Assembly (NCBI GenBank): GCA_039707465.1
Contig: CM077643.1
Span: forward strand, 380,348,419 to 380,412,418
DNA: 64,000 nt
Origin: Rhabdophis nuchalis
Lineage: Eukaryota > Chordata > Lepidosauria > Squamata > Natricidae
Reading direction: 5' to 3'
The notes beneath the pieces are model-generated. The model did not search any database, was not told the DNA's origin, and was given only the letters and a program-made list of their open reading frames with translations. The translations under genes and the position numbers were made by a program. Numbering within the stretch: position 1 is the stretch's first letter; every line of letters starts with the position of its first letter. Below are positions 45,341 to 56,660 of the stretch, piece by piece.

Positions 45341-47342
45341 AAGTGCTAAGAACCTATCTATTAAAATATTGCGCCACCCTCATAGCATCCGCAGAAAACC
45401 GCCCTGCCGCCCTGTTTAGGGTGACCCGTTCCCTCCTTCAACAGAGGGAGCGGGAAGCCCCGTTACAGGGTAGGGCAGAGGAATTTGTGATTTTTCTGCA
45501 GGAGAAAACCGCCCAGATACAGAGTGAGCTAGCCACCATTCATGGCCCAGTGGGATGCCACGAGGGAGATCTTGTTTGGGAGGAGTTTGACCCCGTTACT
45601 TCCGAGGATATGGACAGGTTACGTGGGCGACTGCGAGCCACCACATGTTCATTGGACCCGTGCCCCTCCTGGCTTGTACTGGCATCCTGGGAGGTGACAC
45701 GAGGCTGGCTCCAAGAGGTTATCAACGCATCCTTGAGTGAGGGTTCCTTGCCTGCCTCCCTAAAAGAGGCTATGGTGAGGCCCCTCCTCAAGAAGCCCTC
45801 TTTGGACCCAGCTCTTTTGAACAACTACCGTCCAGTCTCCAACCTTCCCTTCTTGGCGAAGGTTGTTGAGAGTGTGGTGGCACAACAGTTTCCCCGTCAC
45901 CTGGAGGAAGTTGACTATCTAGATCCGCGCCAGTCCGGCTTTCGGCCCGGGCATAGCACCGAGACGGCATTGGTCGCGTTGGTAGATGATCTCTGGAGGG
46001 CCAGAGATGGGGGATGTTCTTCCATCCTGGTCCTATTAGACCTCTCAGCGGCTTTCGATACCATCGACCATGGTATCTTATTGCATCGGCTGGGGGGGTT
46101 GGGGGTGGGAGGCACCGTGTTGCGGTGGTTCTCCTCCTACCTCTCTGGCCGATCGCAATTTGTGCGTGCAGGAGAGCAGAGGTCGACCCCGAGACCACTC
46201 ACATGTGGAGTGCCTCAGGGGTCGGTCCTCTCGCCTCTCCTGTTTAACGCATATATGAAGCCGCTGGGTGAGATCATCCGTGGTTTTGGGGTAGAGTACC
46301 ACCTGTACGCTGACGACACCCAGCTGTACATATCTACCCCAAACCACCCCAACGATGCCGTAGCGGTGATGTGCCAGTGCCTGGAAGCCGTGCGGATCTG
46401 GATGGGAAGTAACGGACTTAGGCTCAACCCGACCAAGACCGAGTGGCTGTGGTTTCCGGCTGCCCGATTCAACCAGCTTTCTCCAACGCTGGCCATAGGG
46501 GGCGAACATCTTGCCCCTGTGGATGGGGCGCGCAATTTGGGTGTCCTCCTGGATACCCGGCTGTCTATGGAAGAGCAAGTGACAGCCGTGGCCAGGAGGG
46601 CGTTTTACCAGGTTTGCCTGGTTCGCCAATTGCGCCCCCTATTGGATCGGGACGCCCTTCGCACAGTCACTCATGCCCTCGTGACATCCCGACTGGACTA
46701 TTGTAACTCTCTCTACATGGGGCTCCCCTTGAGGTGCACCCGGAGGCTTCAGTTAGTTCAGAATGCAGCCGCGCGAGCAATTATGGGCACCTCTAGATTT
46801 GCCCATGTAACACCGCTCTTGCGCGAGCTGCACTGGCTACCTGTCGTCTTCCGGGTGCGCTTCAAGGTGTTAGTCATCATCTTCAAAGCGCTCCATGGCT
46901 CGGGACCTAGCTATCTGCGAGATCGGATCCTGCCCCACACATCCTCACGACCGATTCGCTCCCACAGAGAGGGGCTTCTCCGGGTGCCGTCCACTAGACT
47001 TTGTCAGCGGGCGACGCCCAGGGGAAGGGCGCTCTCTGTGGCGGGCCCGGCCCTCTGGAACGACCTTCCCCCTGATATTAGAACGACCACCGACCTCCGC
47101 TCCTTCCGTGTAAAACTGAAGACCCATCTCTTTCGACTGGCCGGCCTTGAATAGTTCTCTCTGTCTTTTAACGATAAATTTTAATGGGTTTTTTAATTGT
47201 ATTTTTAGCACGGGTAATTATTTAATTCTATTTTAGTAATGTTTGTATTATTGTATATTGTTTTAATTATGCCTGTGCACCGCCCCGGGTCCCTGTGGGG
47301 AGAGGGTGCGGTTAATAAATTCTAATTTATTATTATTATTAA
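45341..47342 (+). mobile_element. L2 LINE with intact 603-codon RT ORF, lacking the endonuclease
   Basis: The frame 45343-47154 has no stop. Its motifs in order are NNYRPVSNLPFLAKVVESVV (residues 160-179), QSGFRPGHSTETAL (197-210), LLDLSAAFDTID (motif A, 231-242), GVPQGSVLSPLL (289-300), YADDTQLY (322-329), RELHWLPVVFRVRFKVLVI (494-512) and LWNDLPPDIRTTTDLRSF (571-588). This is the L2/Maui LINE layout. The N-terminal apurinic-type endonuclease is absent (5' truncation at about 45341), and the frame opens without an ATG. The 3' UTR has GCACCGCCCCGGGTCC and an ATT-rich tail. It encodes a retrotransposon protein, not a host gene. Confidence 0.92.
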
Positions 47343-49535
47343 AAACAAATGTTTGGTTTTCAGGTCAGCGGTTTCAATCCCAACCACTTGAAAGCTATTT
47401 AAAAATTGAATTTCTGGGCAATGTGGCATTTCTCCAATCCTGTGTCTTGGTTTGGGACATTATTCTGACCCTCCCTAAGGCTGAAACTGGAAGGTGTTGC
47501 TTGACATATGAAGTGAAAAGAAATTTGTGGAGGGACGAAGTGCTTGGCTGAAAGAAAATGGTTGGGTCTATGCCAAGGTCATCTTTATATACCTATATAA
47601 AAAAAACCCTTCCCTCTCCACAAACATAGACCTTTCTGTCTATCCCTTCTCATTTCTGGTTATAGCTTGCAACAATTTTTTTTAATGTAGGGTCTTTCCC
47701 AGGGGTGGGCGATCCTCTAGATACGATTCTGCCCAGTTCGGTGAACCTCCAAATGCTACCCCTGGCTGGCCACACCCCTCCCCTCCCCTCCCCTCCCTCC
47801 CAGGAGTCTCCACATGGCCCATTCATCATGCCAGGTACCACGTGGAGGCTTGGGGAGGGGGGAAACAGGCCTATCGGAGGTTCCTTAAGTCCAGAAACAG
47901 GCAGTTTTCGCCCTCCCAGAGGCTCGAGGAAAGCCTGGGGAGGGCGAAAAATGCCCCTCCCCTCCGGCTGTGGTGCAGGAGGCTGACTAGGCCACACCCA
48001 CTGTGGCCACGCCCACCCAGCAACAAGGCAGTGAACCTCTGTATGAACCTCATGCCTCTGAGACCAATTTTTGCCTCTAGCCTTAACTGCTCATCTCAGC
48101 TCTTTACTTAACCCAGGAGGCTTTCTATTACCTAAGAGGTCAAGATACAACGGAATCATTTCTGTTGCCTTTCAGGTTCATCCACCGCAATGTGTAGCTG
48201 CAAAAGCTAGGGGGGTTTTTTTGCATCCATGTTGCACCTGGAATAGAGCCGCCTCTCAGAAATGTGGAATGAATTTAGGTCTAAAATTTTACAGGGCCTC
48301 CTAATGTTTCTGGCACAATGGCAGTTCTGCTTTGGAGCATTGGTGAGAAAATCCATTTGAAACTCTTCCAGCTCCCCCCATCGCCTTCCTCTGGATTTAT
48401 ATTCGGATTTTTGTTTTTTTCCAACGGATAGCTGGAGCAGATTGCAGTCTCTTTGCTGATGGCTTCAACGGAGTCACTGCTTGGATACTTGAGAGCCCAC
48501 TGGGAATATCCCCCCGTCCTGCTCAAGGCCTCCGTTCTTAATTATGATTCATTGATCCTTCCCTGTGATCTCAGCAGTGGCAGCACCTGGCCAATCTTAT
48601 GCTGGCCCTGAAACTAAGTGGGATTGGGACTAGTTAGCTCTTGGATGAGGCATCACCCGAGAATCCAAGGTTTGTAGGTTACACTGGAGACTGGAGAAAC
48701 AAAACAAAAAACACCATTGCATAAAGTGTGGTAAACGGCCAAGAAAACCACATGGCCATGCCTACAAAAATCACCGGGACTAAGTCTGACTTTACTCTAA
48801 AAGGCCTTTTGCATAATACTTCTTTGCCCTTTAATCTCTCTCAACCAAGCAGTATAAATTAATATAATGAAAGCCCTCGAAAAGGGCATTTGATAACATT
48901 TGAAGAGTAATTCCAATGAATTACATTAAATTCCAGCAGGCTACATTAAATTTCAATTGTTTACTTCCCAGGCAGGCAAATTAAAGGTCAATAAGAGGTT
49001 CTTTATTCCCCCCCCCTTACGTAAAATGCAATTTTTCCTCCAGTAGTAAGTAAGCTCTTTTAAAATTATAGTTTCTTCGCACACAGCAATTTCTGACACC
49101 AATGCTCTTCTGTGCATGTAAAAGTAACACATTCATCAGAACATGGAACAGCTGTACGGTAACTATTTGGCTGAGGGTAGTTGCATACTCTTTTTCTTCT
49201 CTTGACACACCATGATATATGGATGCACACATCTATTTTAAAGATGGTGTTGGTCCAATTTTCCTGTTCTGCAGCGTAGAGTGTCTTGCATTGCTGCATG
49301 CTTCCCAGGGCTGTGCAACATAACAGTGGGAAATGCCCACACACAGGAATGCTTTTGAAGGCAGATTCAGACTATTTTTGATAATATTATCCACGAGCAT
49401 CTAGTCCATGGCAATGTCACAATCATTCTTTTAGCAAAGTTGGTAACCTATCTTGTAGATCTACTGCTGAGCTTCTGTCTCATGGGACATTTTAGAGACT
49501 CTCTTACATTTCCAGTAGATCAAACTCCAGACTAA
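47343..49535. other. no gene assigned; possible GC-rich decayed MITE
   Basis: At 47701-48030 there is GC-rich sequence with CCACACCC/GGCCACGCCC motifs resembling hAT MITE interiors, but I find no matching duplication. The rest holds short unrecognised frames. Confidence 0.4.
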
Positions 49536-49539
49536 ATCC

Positions 49540-49905
49540 AAGGTAAAGGTAAAAGGTAAAGGTTCCCCTTGCACATATGTGCTAGTCGTTCCCAATTCTA
49601 GGGGGCGTTGCTCATCTCTGTTTCAAAGTCGAGGAGTCAGCGCTGTCTGAAGACGCCTCTGTGGTCATGTGGCTGGTGTAACTAAATGCCGAAGGTGCAC
49701 AAAATGCTGTTACCTTCCCACCAAAGGTGGCCCCTATTTTTCTACTTGCATTTTTACGTGCTTTCGAACTGCTAGGTTGGCAGAAAATGGGACAAGTAAC
49801 GGGAGCTCACGCTGTTATGCGGCGCTAGGGATTCAAACCGCCAAACTGCCAACCTTTCTGATTGACAAGCTCAGTGTCTTAACCACTGAGTCACTGTGTC
49901 CCTAC
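49540..49905 (-). mobile_element. tRNA-headed SINE, best copy in the window
   Basis: On the minus strand it begins GTGACTCAGTGGTTAAGACA (A-box-like) with a GGTTTGAATCCC B box. It then runs through GGTAACAGCATTTTGTGCAC and GACCACAGAGGCGTCTTC and ends GCAAGGGGAACCTTTACC. Related copies lie at 17395-17875 and 32935-33175. Confidence 0.75.
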
Positions 49906-49959
49906 AGTGCAAGGAAGATGTCAAAAAAAACAGTGGTCGCAGTCCTCATATGTATATGT

Positions 49960-50110
49960 ATATACACACACACACATACACCAGGACTGTGATCACTGAT
50001 CTTTCTGCATATCTGTCTGTCCATCTGTCCATCCATCCATCCATCTTTGGAGGTATCATTATATGTATATAATTATGTATCATTATATGTACGTATAATC
50101 ATATAAGTAC
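49960..50110 (+). repeat. short simple repeats
   Basis: ATGTATATGTATATACACAC leads into (CA)n, and CCATC repeats lie at about 50020-50045. ATTATATGTA units follow. Confidence 0.6.
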
Positions 50111-50253
50111 ATGCCTATGTGAAAGTCAGTCCCAGTAAGTTTGTTTCCACAACATACTTAACTTGGGCCATAATTCAGATGGCTTTGCATGCTGTACCCA
50201 CTAAATAACCAAATCTTAACCATAAGATCTTAACCATGAGAACCATCAAATCT

Positions 50254-50716
50254 CAAAGCGCTCCATGGCTCGGGGCCTAGTTATATGCGAGACCGCCTCC
50301 TGCCCCATACATCCCTTAGACCGATACGCTCCCACAGAGAGGGCCTTCTCAGGGTGCCGTCGGCCGGACAATGCCGACTGGCGACACCCAGGGGAAAAGC
50401 CTTCTCTGTGGCAGGCCCAGCCCTCTGGAATGACCTACCCCCTGAATTACGCACCATTACCGACCTCCGCCTCTTCCGCCAATGTCTAAAGACATACTTG
50501 TTCCAACAAGCCGGCCTAGCCTAACCTCCCATGGGGACGTTTTAGGAAGTTTTAAATTGGGTATTTTAAAATTTGGTTTTAGCATGGGATAGGATTGTTT
50601 AATAGTTATTTTAAATTATATATTTATCTTTTGTATTTTGTATGTTTTTAAATTTCCTGTGCGCCGCCCTGGGTCCTCTGTGGAGAAGGGCGGGATATAA
50701 ATTTAAATAAAAAAAA
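50254..50716 (+). mobile_element. L2 LINE 3' end with target duplication
   Basis: It begins AAGCGCTCCATGGCTCGGGG, reads RDRLLPHTSLRPIRSHREGL to LFRQCLKTYLFQQAGLA, and ends in the L2 3' UTR with GCGCCGCCCTGGGTCC and a poly-A-rich tail. AAATCTCA is found at 50248-50255 and 50717-50724, overlapping the first bases of the copy. Confidence 0.86.
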
Positions 50717-50724
50717 AAATCTCA

Positions 50725-51530
50725 ATTCCAATCAAGTTTAGCTTGCTATACTGTAACTTTGGGTGATTGACTAAACTAGGTTAAGACTATAACATGAGTC
50801 TATCCAGAAACATTGGGAGATCTTGCAACTCAATGAGTCTCAATGATGGCCAGTTAATACCTTGGCTTGCTTCATACATCACAAACTGGTTACTAATCAA
50901 TTTTCAGGGATCTCCCAACATATTGAATCCTAAACGAACAGGCTGGTTGTATAGATTGTACCTCTCCTCTCCACTAATAAACTGAAAATTAATAAACTAA
51001 CTAGGCTCTGCATGTTATGTGGAATAATTTATTTGCAAGCAGTGTTTTCAAAATAGTAATTGGAAATTAGCCCAAAAGCAATAATAAAATACAGCAAGAT
51101 TACCTAGAATATTCCCTCGTGAGTTAGAACTCCCAGCAAAAATGATCCCTGGAAAAAAAAAAGTCCATCCATGAGGTTGATCCTTTCACAGGCTTTGGAT
51201 GACTGTCCTTGCCTTGCTTTTAAGCAGCCCCTTAATTGAAAACAGTGACTCACCAGCAGCAACAGATCACATAACAGAGCAATGCTCTTGCAGGACTCCA
51301 ATGTGCTATACGCTCTCAGTGGCCAGCAATTTCACACTGCATACTCCATAGGTCCTGTACAAACATGGCAAAGCCCAACTGAACAGGCTTAATGAATTAC
51401 ATCTTTAACATAACAATATAAGAATGGCCCTGAGGGATCAAGCCAAAATGCATCTTGGAGCTCTTCAGCAGGGCAGTACTAAATTGCTGATCTCCAGTGT
51501 GAGAGTTTCAGAAAACATGCCAGCTTAAAG
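50725..51530. other. no gene seen
   Basis: Short frames occur only, with no repeat I recognise. Confidence 0.4.
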
Positions 51531-51540
51531 AAGTGTGGAC

Positions 51541-51844
51541 CAGTGGTGATTCTGGGAGGTACGGCCCGGTATGGCCATACTGGTGATAGCCGGGAGCAGC
51601 AGCCACCATACCGATATGGTGGTTCATTTTACCCACTAACCCACCCACCTGCCCTCCTTACCTGTTTTTGAAGCAACTGGGCCAATTGCACACACGCGCG
51701 CACAGTGCCTGCATGACCTCTGCTGAGCAGCTGGGTGTCACAGGACGGTCGCGTTAGCATGCGTGCGCAGCGAGCATGCCTGATGAGAACGGCCAGCCCC
51801 GTGCACAGCGTACCGGTTGCAACGTGAGCCGGTACCCACCACTG
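51541..51844. mobile_element. hAT-type MITE with perfect 8-bp duplication
   Basis: GTGTGGAC occurs at 51533-51540 and 51845-51852. The element starts CAGTGGTGATTC and ends GTACCCACCACTG. The interior is GC-rich with a CGCGCG run. Confidence 0.88.
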
Positions 51845-51983
51845 GTGTGGACTGTACTCCTAGCCTTTACATTGCTTTAGCGATAAAACACAATAGGATT
51901 TCAAAGGAGGCCTTAGTTTCTGGCAGCAGAAGACTGCAGGTCTCTGGTCTTTTCTCTGATCCCATGGAATGATCACTCCAAAG

Positions 51984-52324
51984 CAATGGTGGGTTCCTAC
52001 CAATTCGGCCGAAGTAATAGTGGTTTGGCGGCCTGGGTTGCTAGAACCAGCAGTGACCCGGCCCTGCCAGGCCCCCGAATCGGTTCTCCTATGGCGCCAC
52101 CATCTTGTTTTCTGCTTCTGCACACGCGCAGAGACATTTTTATTGCACTGTGTATGCACGCACAGCAGCTTCAAGCATCTTGTATATTGTTATTTATTGT
52201 AAATTTTAATGTCCCGTGCACCGCCCAGAGTCCATCTCGACGGAGATTGGTGCGGTTAACAAATCGAATAAATAAATAAATCTACAAGTGAACCTGCAGC
52301 AGTGACTGCTGGAACCAATCCCTG
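51984..52324. mobile_element. hAT-type MITE with nested L2 tail and perfect duplication
   Basis: CTCCAAAG occurs at 51976-51983 and 52325-52332. The ends are CAATGGTGGG and CCAATCCCTG. The left part is an inverted relative of 12159-12415. The middle (about 52175-52282) is an L2-type 3' UTR with GTGCACCGCCCAGAGTCC and (AAAT)n. Confidence 0.85.
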
Positions 52325-52332
52325 CTCCAAAG

Positions 52333-52985
52333 GATTGGAGAACTGGCAACAAAGGAGTTCTTCTACCCTGCTTCTCCCTCCCCATCATGCCCTTCCACTA
52401 AGGGTGGCAGACAAACCAGAGAAGGAAGGGAAGCATGTTCTGTGAGCAAGGTAGAAGTTGCCCATGGTTTAACTGAAGGGCTGTCAGCTTTTTCTCCCCA
52501 AACTCCTGTCCAGAAGCCATGGGCATCTTTCCTGCAAGGCTGCTAAAGTGAATAGAAATTAATTCACGAGCTTTTGTTTTAAGGGATTGAGTTTTGGGCC
52601 TTGAGTGGAAAGCATTGACCCACTTGATCATTTCCAATGCTGAATCATAGTTAGGATGGATCTCCATCATGTTTCAAGTGGGCTTCCCCTTCACAAGAGT
52701 TCTCACAAGTACTGAGGCTGGTCAGCATCCTTGGTTTTTTTGCACCAAGTTCAGGACGCTAGGAAGTTAACATTTGGATGAGACATGGCTGGAAAACCAC
52801 TTCTCAGGGATGGTCCCAGTAAAACTATATTGGGAGGAACCATAACAACTCAAGCTTCACTTTGACTTTGATTAGATCAATAGCGAGAAGCTGTTGAAGT
52901 CCTGCCTTAGTGTTCAGAGACTGACAGTCTGGAGGGAAAAAACCTGCTACAGTTTAACCCTGCCAAGATTAGGGGGGGAGGGGCT
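52333..52985. other. no gene seen
   Basis: Only short frames occur here (90 codons at 52398-52670 minus), none recognisable. Confidence 0.4.
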
Positions 52986-52994
52986 AAGTCTGGG

Positions 52995-53443
52995 AATTAA
53001 AATATCTCCATCCTACCGCATACCTCCCTTCGACCTGTCCGCTCCCACAGAGTGGGCCTCCTCAGGGTGCCGTCAGCCGGTCAATGCCGGCTGGCGACTC
53101 CCAGGGGAAGAGCCTTCTCTGTGGCGGGTCCGGCACTCTGGAACGACCTGCCCCCCGATATCTGTACCATCACGGACCTACGCCTCTTCCGTCGGATGTT
53201 AAAAGCACATTTCTTTCATCTAGCCGGCCTGACATAGACTAAGGGTATAATTTTAAATTTTGATATTTATTGGTTTTAATTTTTATATTATCCAAATTTT
53301 AGCACAGATTTAATAATTTAATTGTCTTTTATATTTTGTATGTATTGTTGGGTTTTTATCCTTCTGTCCACCGCCCTGAGTCCCTTTTAGGGAAAATAGG
53401 GCGGTATATAAATTGAATTAAATAAATAAATAAATAAATAAAT
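52995..53443 (+). mobile_element. L2 LINE 3' end, 5'-truncated
   Basis: The frame 53052-53237 reads GLLRVPSAGQCRLATPRGRA and LWNDLPPDICTITDLRLF, then KAHFFHLAGLT. The 3' UTR follows with CCACCGCCCTGAGTCC and GGGCGGTATATAAATTGAAT, then (AAAT)n. Confidence 0.87.
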
Positions 53444-53445
53444 CT

Positions 53446-54480
53446 TTGGTTCTTGATGGGGCAGCACTATCCCATTCAGAGTCGGTGCACAATCTGGCAC
53501 TTCTGGACTTACAGCTCCTGTTGAAAAAGATGACCATATGTGTAGCCAGGAAAACATTTATACAACTGCATCTTATGCCTCAATTGCATCCATTCTGGAA
53601 GGCCCTAGTCATGATCATTCATGCTTTAGTCACTTTTCAATTGGACTACCCTCATGCACTCTATATGGGGCTGCTCCTGAAGACTATCCAGCTTCCTTTA
53701 ATCTAGAATGGAGCAGCATGGGTAGTTCTGGCCACAGTTTGATATGCCCATGTACCACTGTTACATCAGGATGTATTCTAATGATTTCTGGATATGATTC
53801 AAGTGCTGACTATCACCTTTAAAGCCCTACATAGCAAAAAAACTGGGTTACCTGCAGGTGTCATCTGCCCACCACATAAGTTGCCTTAAGGAGAACATGC
53901 TACTGGTTCCATCATTGAAACTTTGCTACTTTATGGGACCGAGGAAACACACCTTTTCTAAGGCTGCAGCTGTGCTCTGCAACCAGAATGGGACAACTTG
54001 CCATGGCCAACTCGTCCAGAACCAACTCATAGCAACCAACTTGCTACAGGAAAGCGTGCCATGGTCAACTCACCATGGGACAACTCACCATCAGACAATT
54101 TAACAACTCAGTTTAATTATTTAAAATAAATAATTTTAAATAGTCAATTGGACTACTCTCAGTATTTATTTAAAATAAATTAAAAACTATTTTAATTTTT
54201 GTCATTCACATTGCATTTTTGTCCCTCCTTTTACATCCTTTCCTTAATGACTCAAACCTGCCATTTCTTTGATGTTAGTGTCACTCTTGTCCTGCAGTGA
54301 GTTGGCCATGGCAAGTTGGCTGCAGCAAATTGTCATCGATCCCTCTGAAACAATCACCCCACAATAAACAAGCCCCAGCTCTGCTCACTTTTATGAAAAT
54401 GATGAAAGACCTGGGTTTTTCCTCAGGTATTGAGGTTCAGCTGAGTGGAGTCCCATTTCGGTTGTTTTATGTTTGGCTGC
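53446..54480 (+). mobile_element. ancient L2 RT remnant, interrupted
   Basis: The frame 53446-53706 keeps LALLDLQLLLKKMTICVARK and ALVTFQLDYPHALYMGLLLK, comparable to L2 RT downstream of YADD. After a block at about 53992-54319, coding similarity resumes with APALLTFMKMMKDLGF (about 54370-54420), the usual L2 C-terminal end. Stops and shifts mark it as old. Confidence 0.7.
53992..54319. mobile_element. 328-bp inverted-repeat element in an old L2
   Basis: ACAACTTGCCATGGCCAACTC (53993-54013) is matched by the inverted GAGTTGGCCATGGCAAGTTG (54299-54318). Between them are short repeats CCATGGTCAACTCACC and CCATGGGACAACTCACC and an AT-rich core. L2 coding sequence resumes on the other side. I find no clear target duplication. 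Confidence 0.6.
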
Positions 54481-54529
54481 CATTTCAGTGTTTATATTTA
54501 TATATTATATATACGTGAATGTTGTGTGG

Positions 54530-55085
54530 TTCTCTTGCTTCTTGCTCATCAGCCCGGACCGCCAGATGGCCTGGGCCCACCATTTGGGTGGGGGAAGAGT
54601 TGACAACTGGGATATGTGCACACGGGCATCAATGGCCACGCCATCCTGGGGAGGAGCTGCCGCCTGAGATGGTGTTGCAGACACGCGCCCACGGCCCGCA
54701 TCGCATTGCTCCTGCCTTGCCGGGGCTGCTGCCTGGCTAGTGGGGTCCAGACTGTACCTGACTGATCAGGGAAGCAGCTGATTGTTGGATTGTGGATGGA
54801 AGCAGGAAACTGATCAGGATAAGCCAGGAAGGGTGGCTAGGGCCATGGCCAGTCTGTGGCGGCCATATTAGCGACAAGCAGTCACTACGAGGGGAGGGGT
54901 ATACACACAAGGCAGGTGGAGCACAATATAAAGGGTGAGTGAACTAACCATGGTAGCACAAACTTTAATTCCTTTTGGATGGTCGTTTCGTGCTGGGTCT
55001 GCATTTCCAAATAAAAATTGTAACATCAACCTGTGTTGCTTTCTTTTCTTATGTGGGGCACTGGAACATGACAGTTCTTTTTTTC
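54530..55085 (+). other. GC-rich block with promoter- and poly(A)-like signals (possible solo LTR)
   Basis: GC-rich sequence at 54540-54740 is followed by ACAATATAAAGGG at about 54926 and AATAAAAATTG at about 55011. A TATA-like box 80 bp before a poly(A) signal is the arrangement of an LTR. I could not find matching TG..CA ends with a duplication, so this is inference only. Confidence 0.3.
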
Positions 55086-55160
55086 CCCTGTTGTATACCA
55101 CCCTGAACCAAACTGTTTGAATGGGCAGCCCTATAAATCCAACAGATAAATAAATTTACT
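55075..55160 (+). mobile_element. diverged L2-type tail
   Basis: TTGTATACCACCCTGAACCA and CCCTATAAATCCAACAGATAAATAAAT are the layout of an L2 3' terminus. Confidence 0.5.
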
Positions 55161-55479
55161 CCCAGAAACTTCAAAACAGTCCCTGGAATTTCCCAGGAAG
55201 AGCTTTGAGATGTGGTTCAGATGGAAGTGTAATGTTTTGTTCCCATATTGGCAACTTTTGCACATACTTAATTCTTAGGTTGGAATTTACAGCTGCTACA
55301 CAATGAGTCACTATCATTCACCTATCTAATATGACACTAAGATCATTAAAGGCAGCTCAGACTCCATCAGTGCATACATGGTTAGTTTTGGTTGCCCCAG
55401 GGTACATAAATTTACGCTTCCTTAAATTGAATTAGATTTACATGCGGTTGCTTGTTCACCCAATTTAGAAAGATTCTTC

Positions 55480-55625
55480 CGGAACACTTCAGAATCTCTT
55501 CTAATTTTTACCACAAAGAATAGTATGATCTGCAAACTTGGCCAGCATACTGCTTACTTTGAAGTCAAGATCCTTTAAGAACAAATCAAAAAGCAATGGT
55601 GCCAGCAGTGATCGTACCCCGATGT
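55480..55625 (-). mobile_element. CR1-like RT fragment
   Basis: The minus-strand frame contains LLAPLLFDLFLKDLDFKV and MLAKFADHTILCGK, which aligns with the CR1 RT stretch around the FADDT catalytic motif (here FADHT, a changed residue). Only about 45 residues are preserved. Confidence 0.55.
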
Positions 55626-55626
55626 T

Positions 55627-55866
55627 TCTGGCTTTGCGGATTGGTGGGGAGAATGGGATGGTTTTGTGACTGGCTGGCCGGCATGCATGCACATGCAGCT
55701 CCATTTCCACAAGCACCGTGCACGTGTGCCTGTCACTCACACAGAGTGCACACTCTTACCCACTGCTCGTGCAAGTGAGGATGTGTGCATACACTTGTGC
55801 TTGCTAGCCACTTCCGCAGCCCAGTTGCAAACGGCTATGGCCCACAGCTTGGGGACCCCTGCTTTA
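55627..55866. mobile_element. hAT-like non-autonomous element
   Basis: TTTCTGGCTTTGCGGATTGG to AGCTTGGGGACCCCTG matches the interrupted older element at 21065-21500 in sequence and order (GCAGCTCCATTTCCACAAGC versus GCAGCTCCATTTGCACAAGT). The right end GGGACCCCTG is hAT-like. Confidence 0.6.
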
Positions 55867-55959
55867 AGGAATTCCACTATGCATCTCACTTCGCTGAGAA
55901 AACTGGCATTTTATTCCTATTCTGCTTTCTGATAAAATATTTGTAGCTCAGGGCTGAAC

Positions 55960-56660
55960 TGTGGAGTCCTTTGTGCTCTTTGAGCTTGGTTATTTTTTTG
56001 CAGACTTTTCATTACCAAACTAGGTAACATCATAATCCACGTTAGAAGGGAGATGGGATTTGGTCTCATTCACTTATTCTCAGTAGTGTACCTTTTGGTG
56101 TTGTTGGGAGTGGTCTTGGTAGTTCCTTAATTGGACTGCTGTTTACAGATAGTCCCCAACTTATGATAACAATTGAGCCCAAATTTCTGTTGTTAAATGA
56201 GATACGTGTTCTGCCTGATTTTATGGCCTTTATTGTCGGTTGTTAAAAGAAGCACTGCAGTTATATGTTAGTAACTCAGTTGTTAAATGAATCTGGCTTC
56301 TCCATTGACTTTGTCAGAAGATCGCAAAATGTGATCAGATGACCTTGGACACAGCAATGGTCATAAATATGAACCCAGTTGCCAAGCATCTGAATTTTGA
56401 TCACATGATCATGGGGATGCTGCAAAGTTTGTAATTGTGAAAAATGGTCATAGGTCACTTTTTTCAGTGCTGTTGTAACTTTGAATGGTCACTAAATGAA
56501 CTTTTGTAAGTCAAGGACTACTGTACTGTTAGCTTGTTTGTCTGCATTGGTAGTTTTAACATTAAGTCAACAATCAAGAAGTAAACAACAACCCAATGAA
56601 GGAACTACCAACGCAAACAAGCTAACAATAATGAGGGCAGGTTTATAAATATAACACTGC
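55960..56660. mobile_element. unnamed repeat split by a TA MITE
   Basis: The left part (AAACTAGGTAACATCATAAT, TTGGTAGTTCCTTAATTGG) and right part (GAAGGAACTACCAACGCAAA, TTATAAATATAACACTGCAA) share inverted GTAGTTCCTT motifs around the MITE at 56146-56523. I suspect a retroelement end (possibly Penelope-like) but cannot name it. Confidence 0.4.
56146..56523. mobile_element. TA-type MITE, CAGGTAGTCC family, complete
   Basis: The left end CAGATAGTCCCCAACTTATG and right end AAGTCAAGGACTACTG are flanked by TA on both sides (56144-56145, 56524-56525). The interior has the family's GGTCATAAATATGAACCCAG and GATCACATGATCATGG. Confidence 0.77.

Noticed and set aside
46078..46629. 183-codon minus-strand ORF
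   Set aside because: It is antisense to the L2 RT frame, as are the ORFs at 27214-27756 and 11155-11598.
45343..47154. Host gene reading of the 603-codon ORF
   Set aside because: It carries L2 reverse-transcriptase motifs (YADD, GVPQGS) and recurs at least eight times in the window as truncated copies.
49790..49900. tRNA gene
   Set aside because: A and B box-like motifs are present, but they head a dispersed SINE with a long non-tRNA body and no proper cloverleaf arms.
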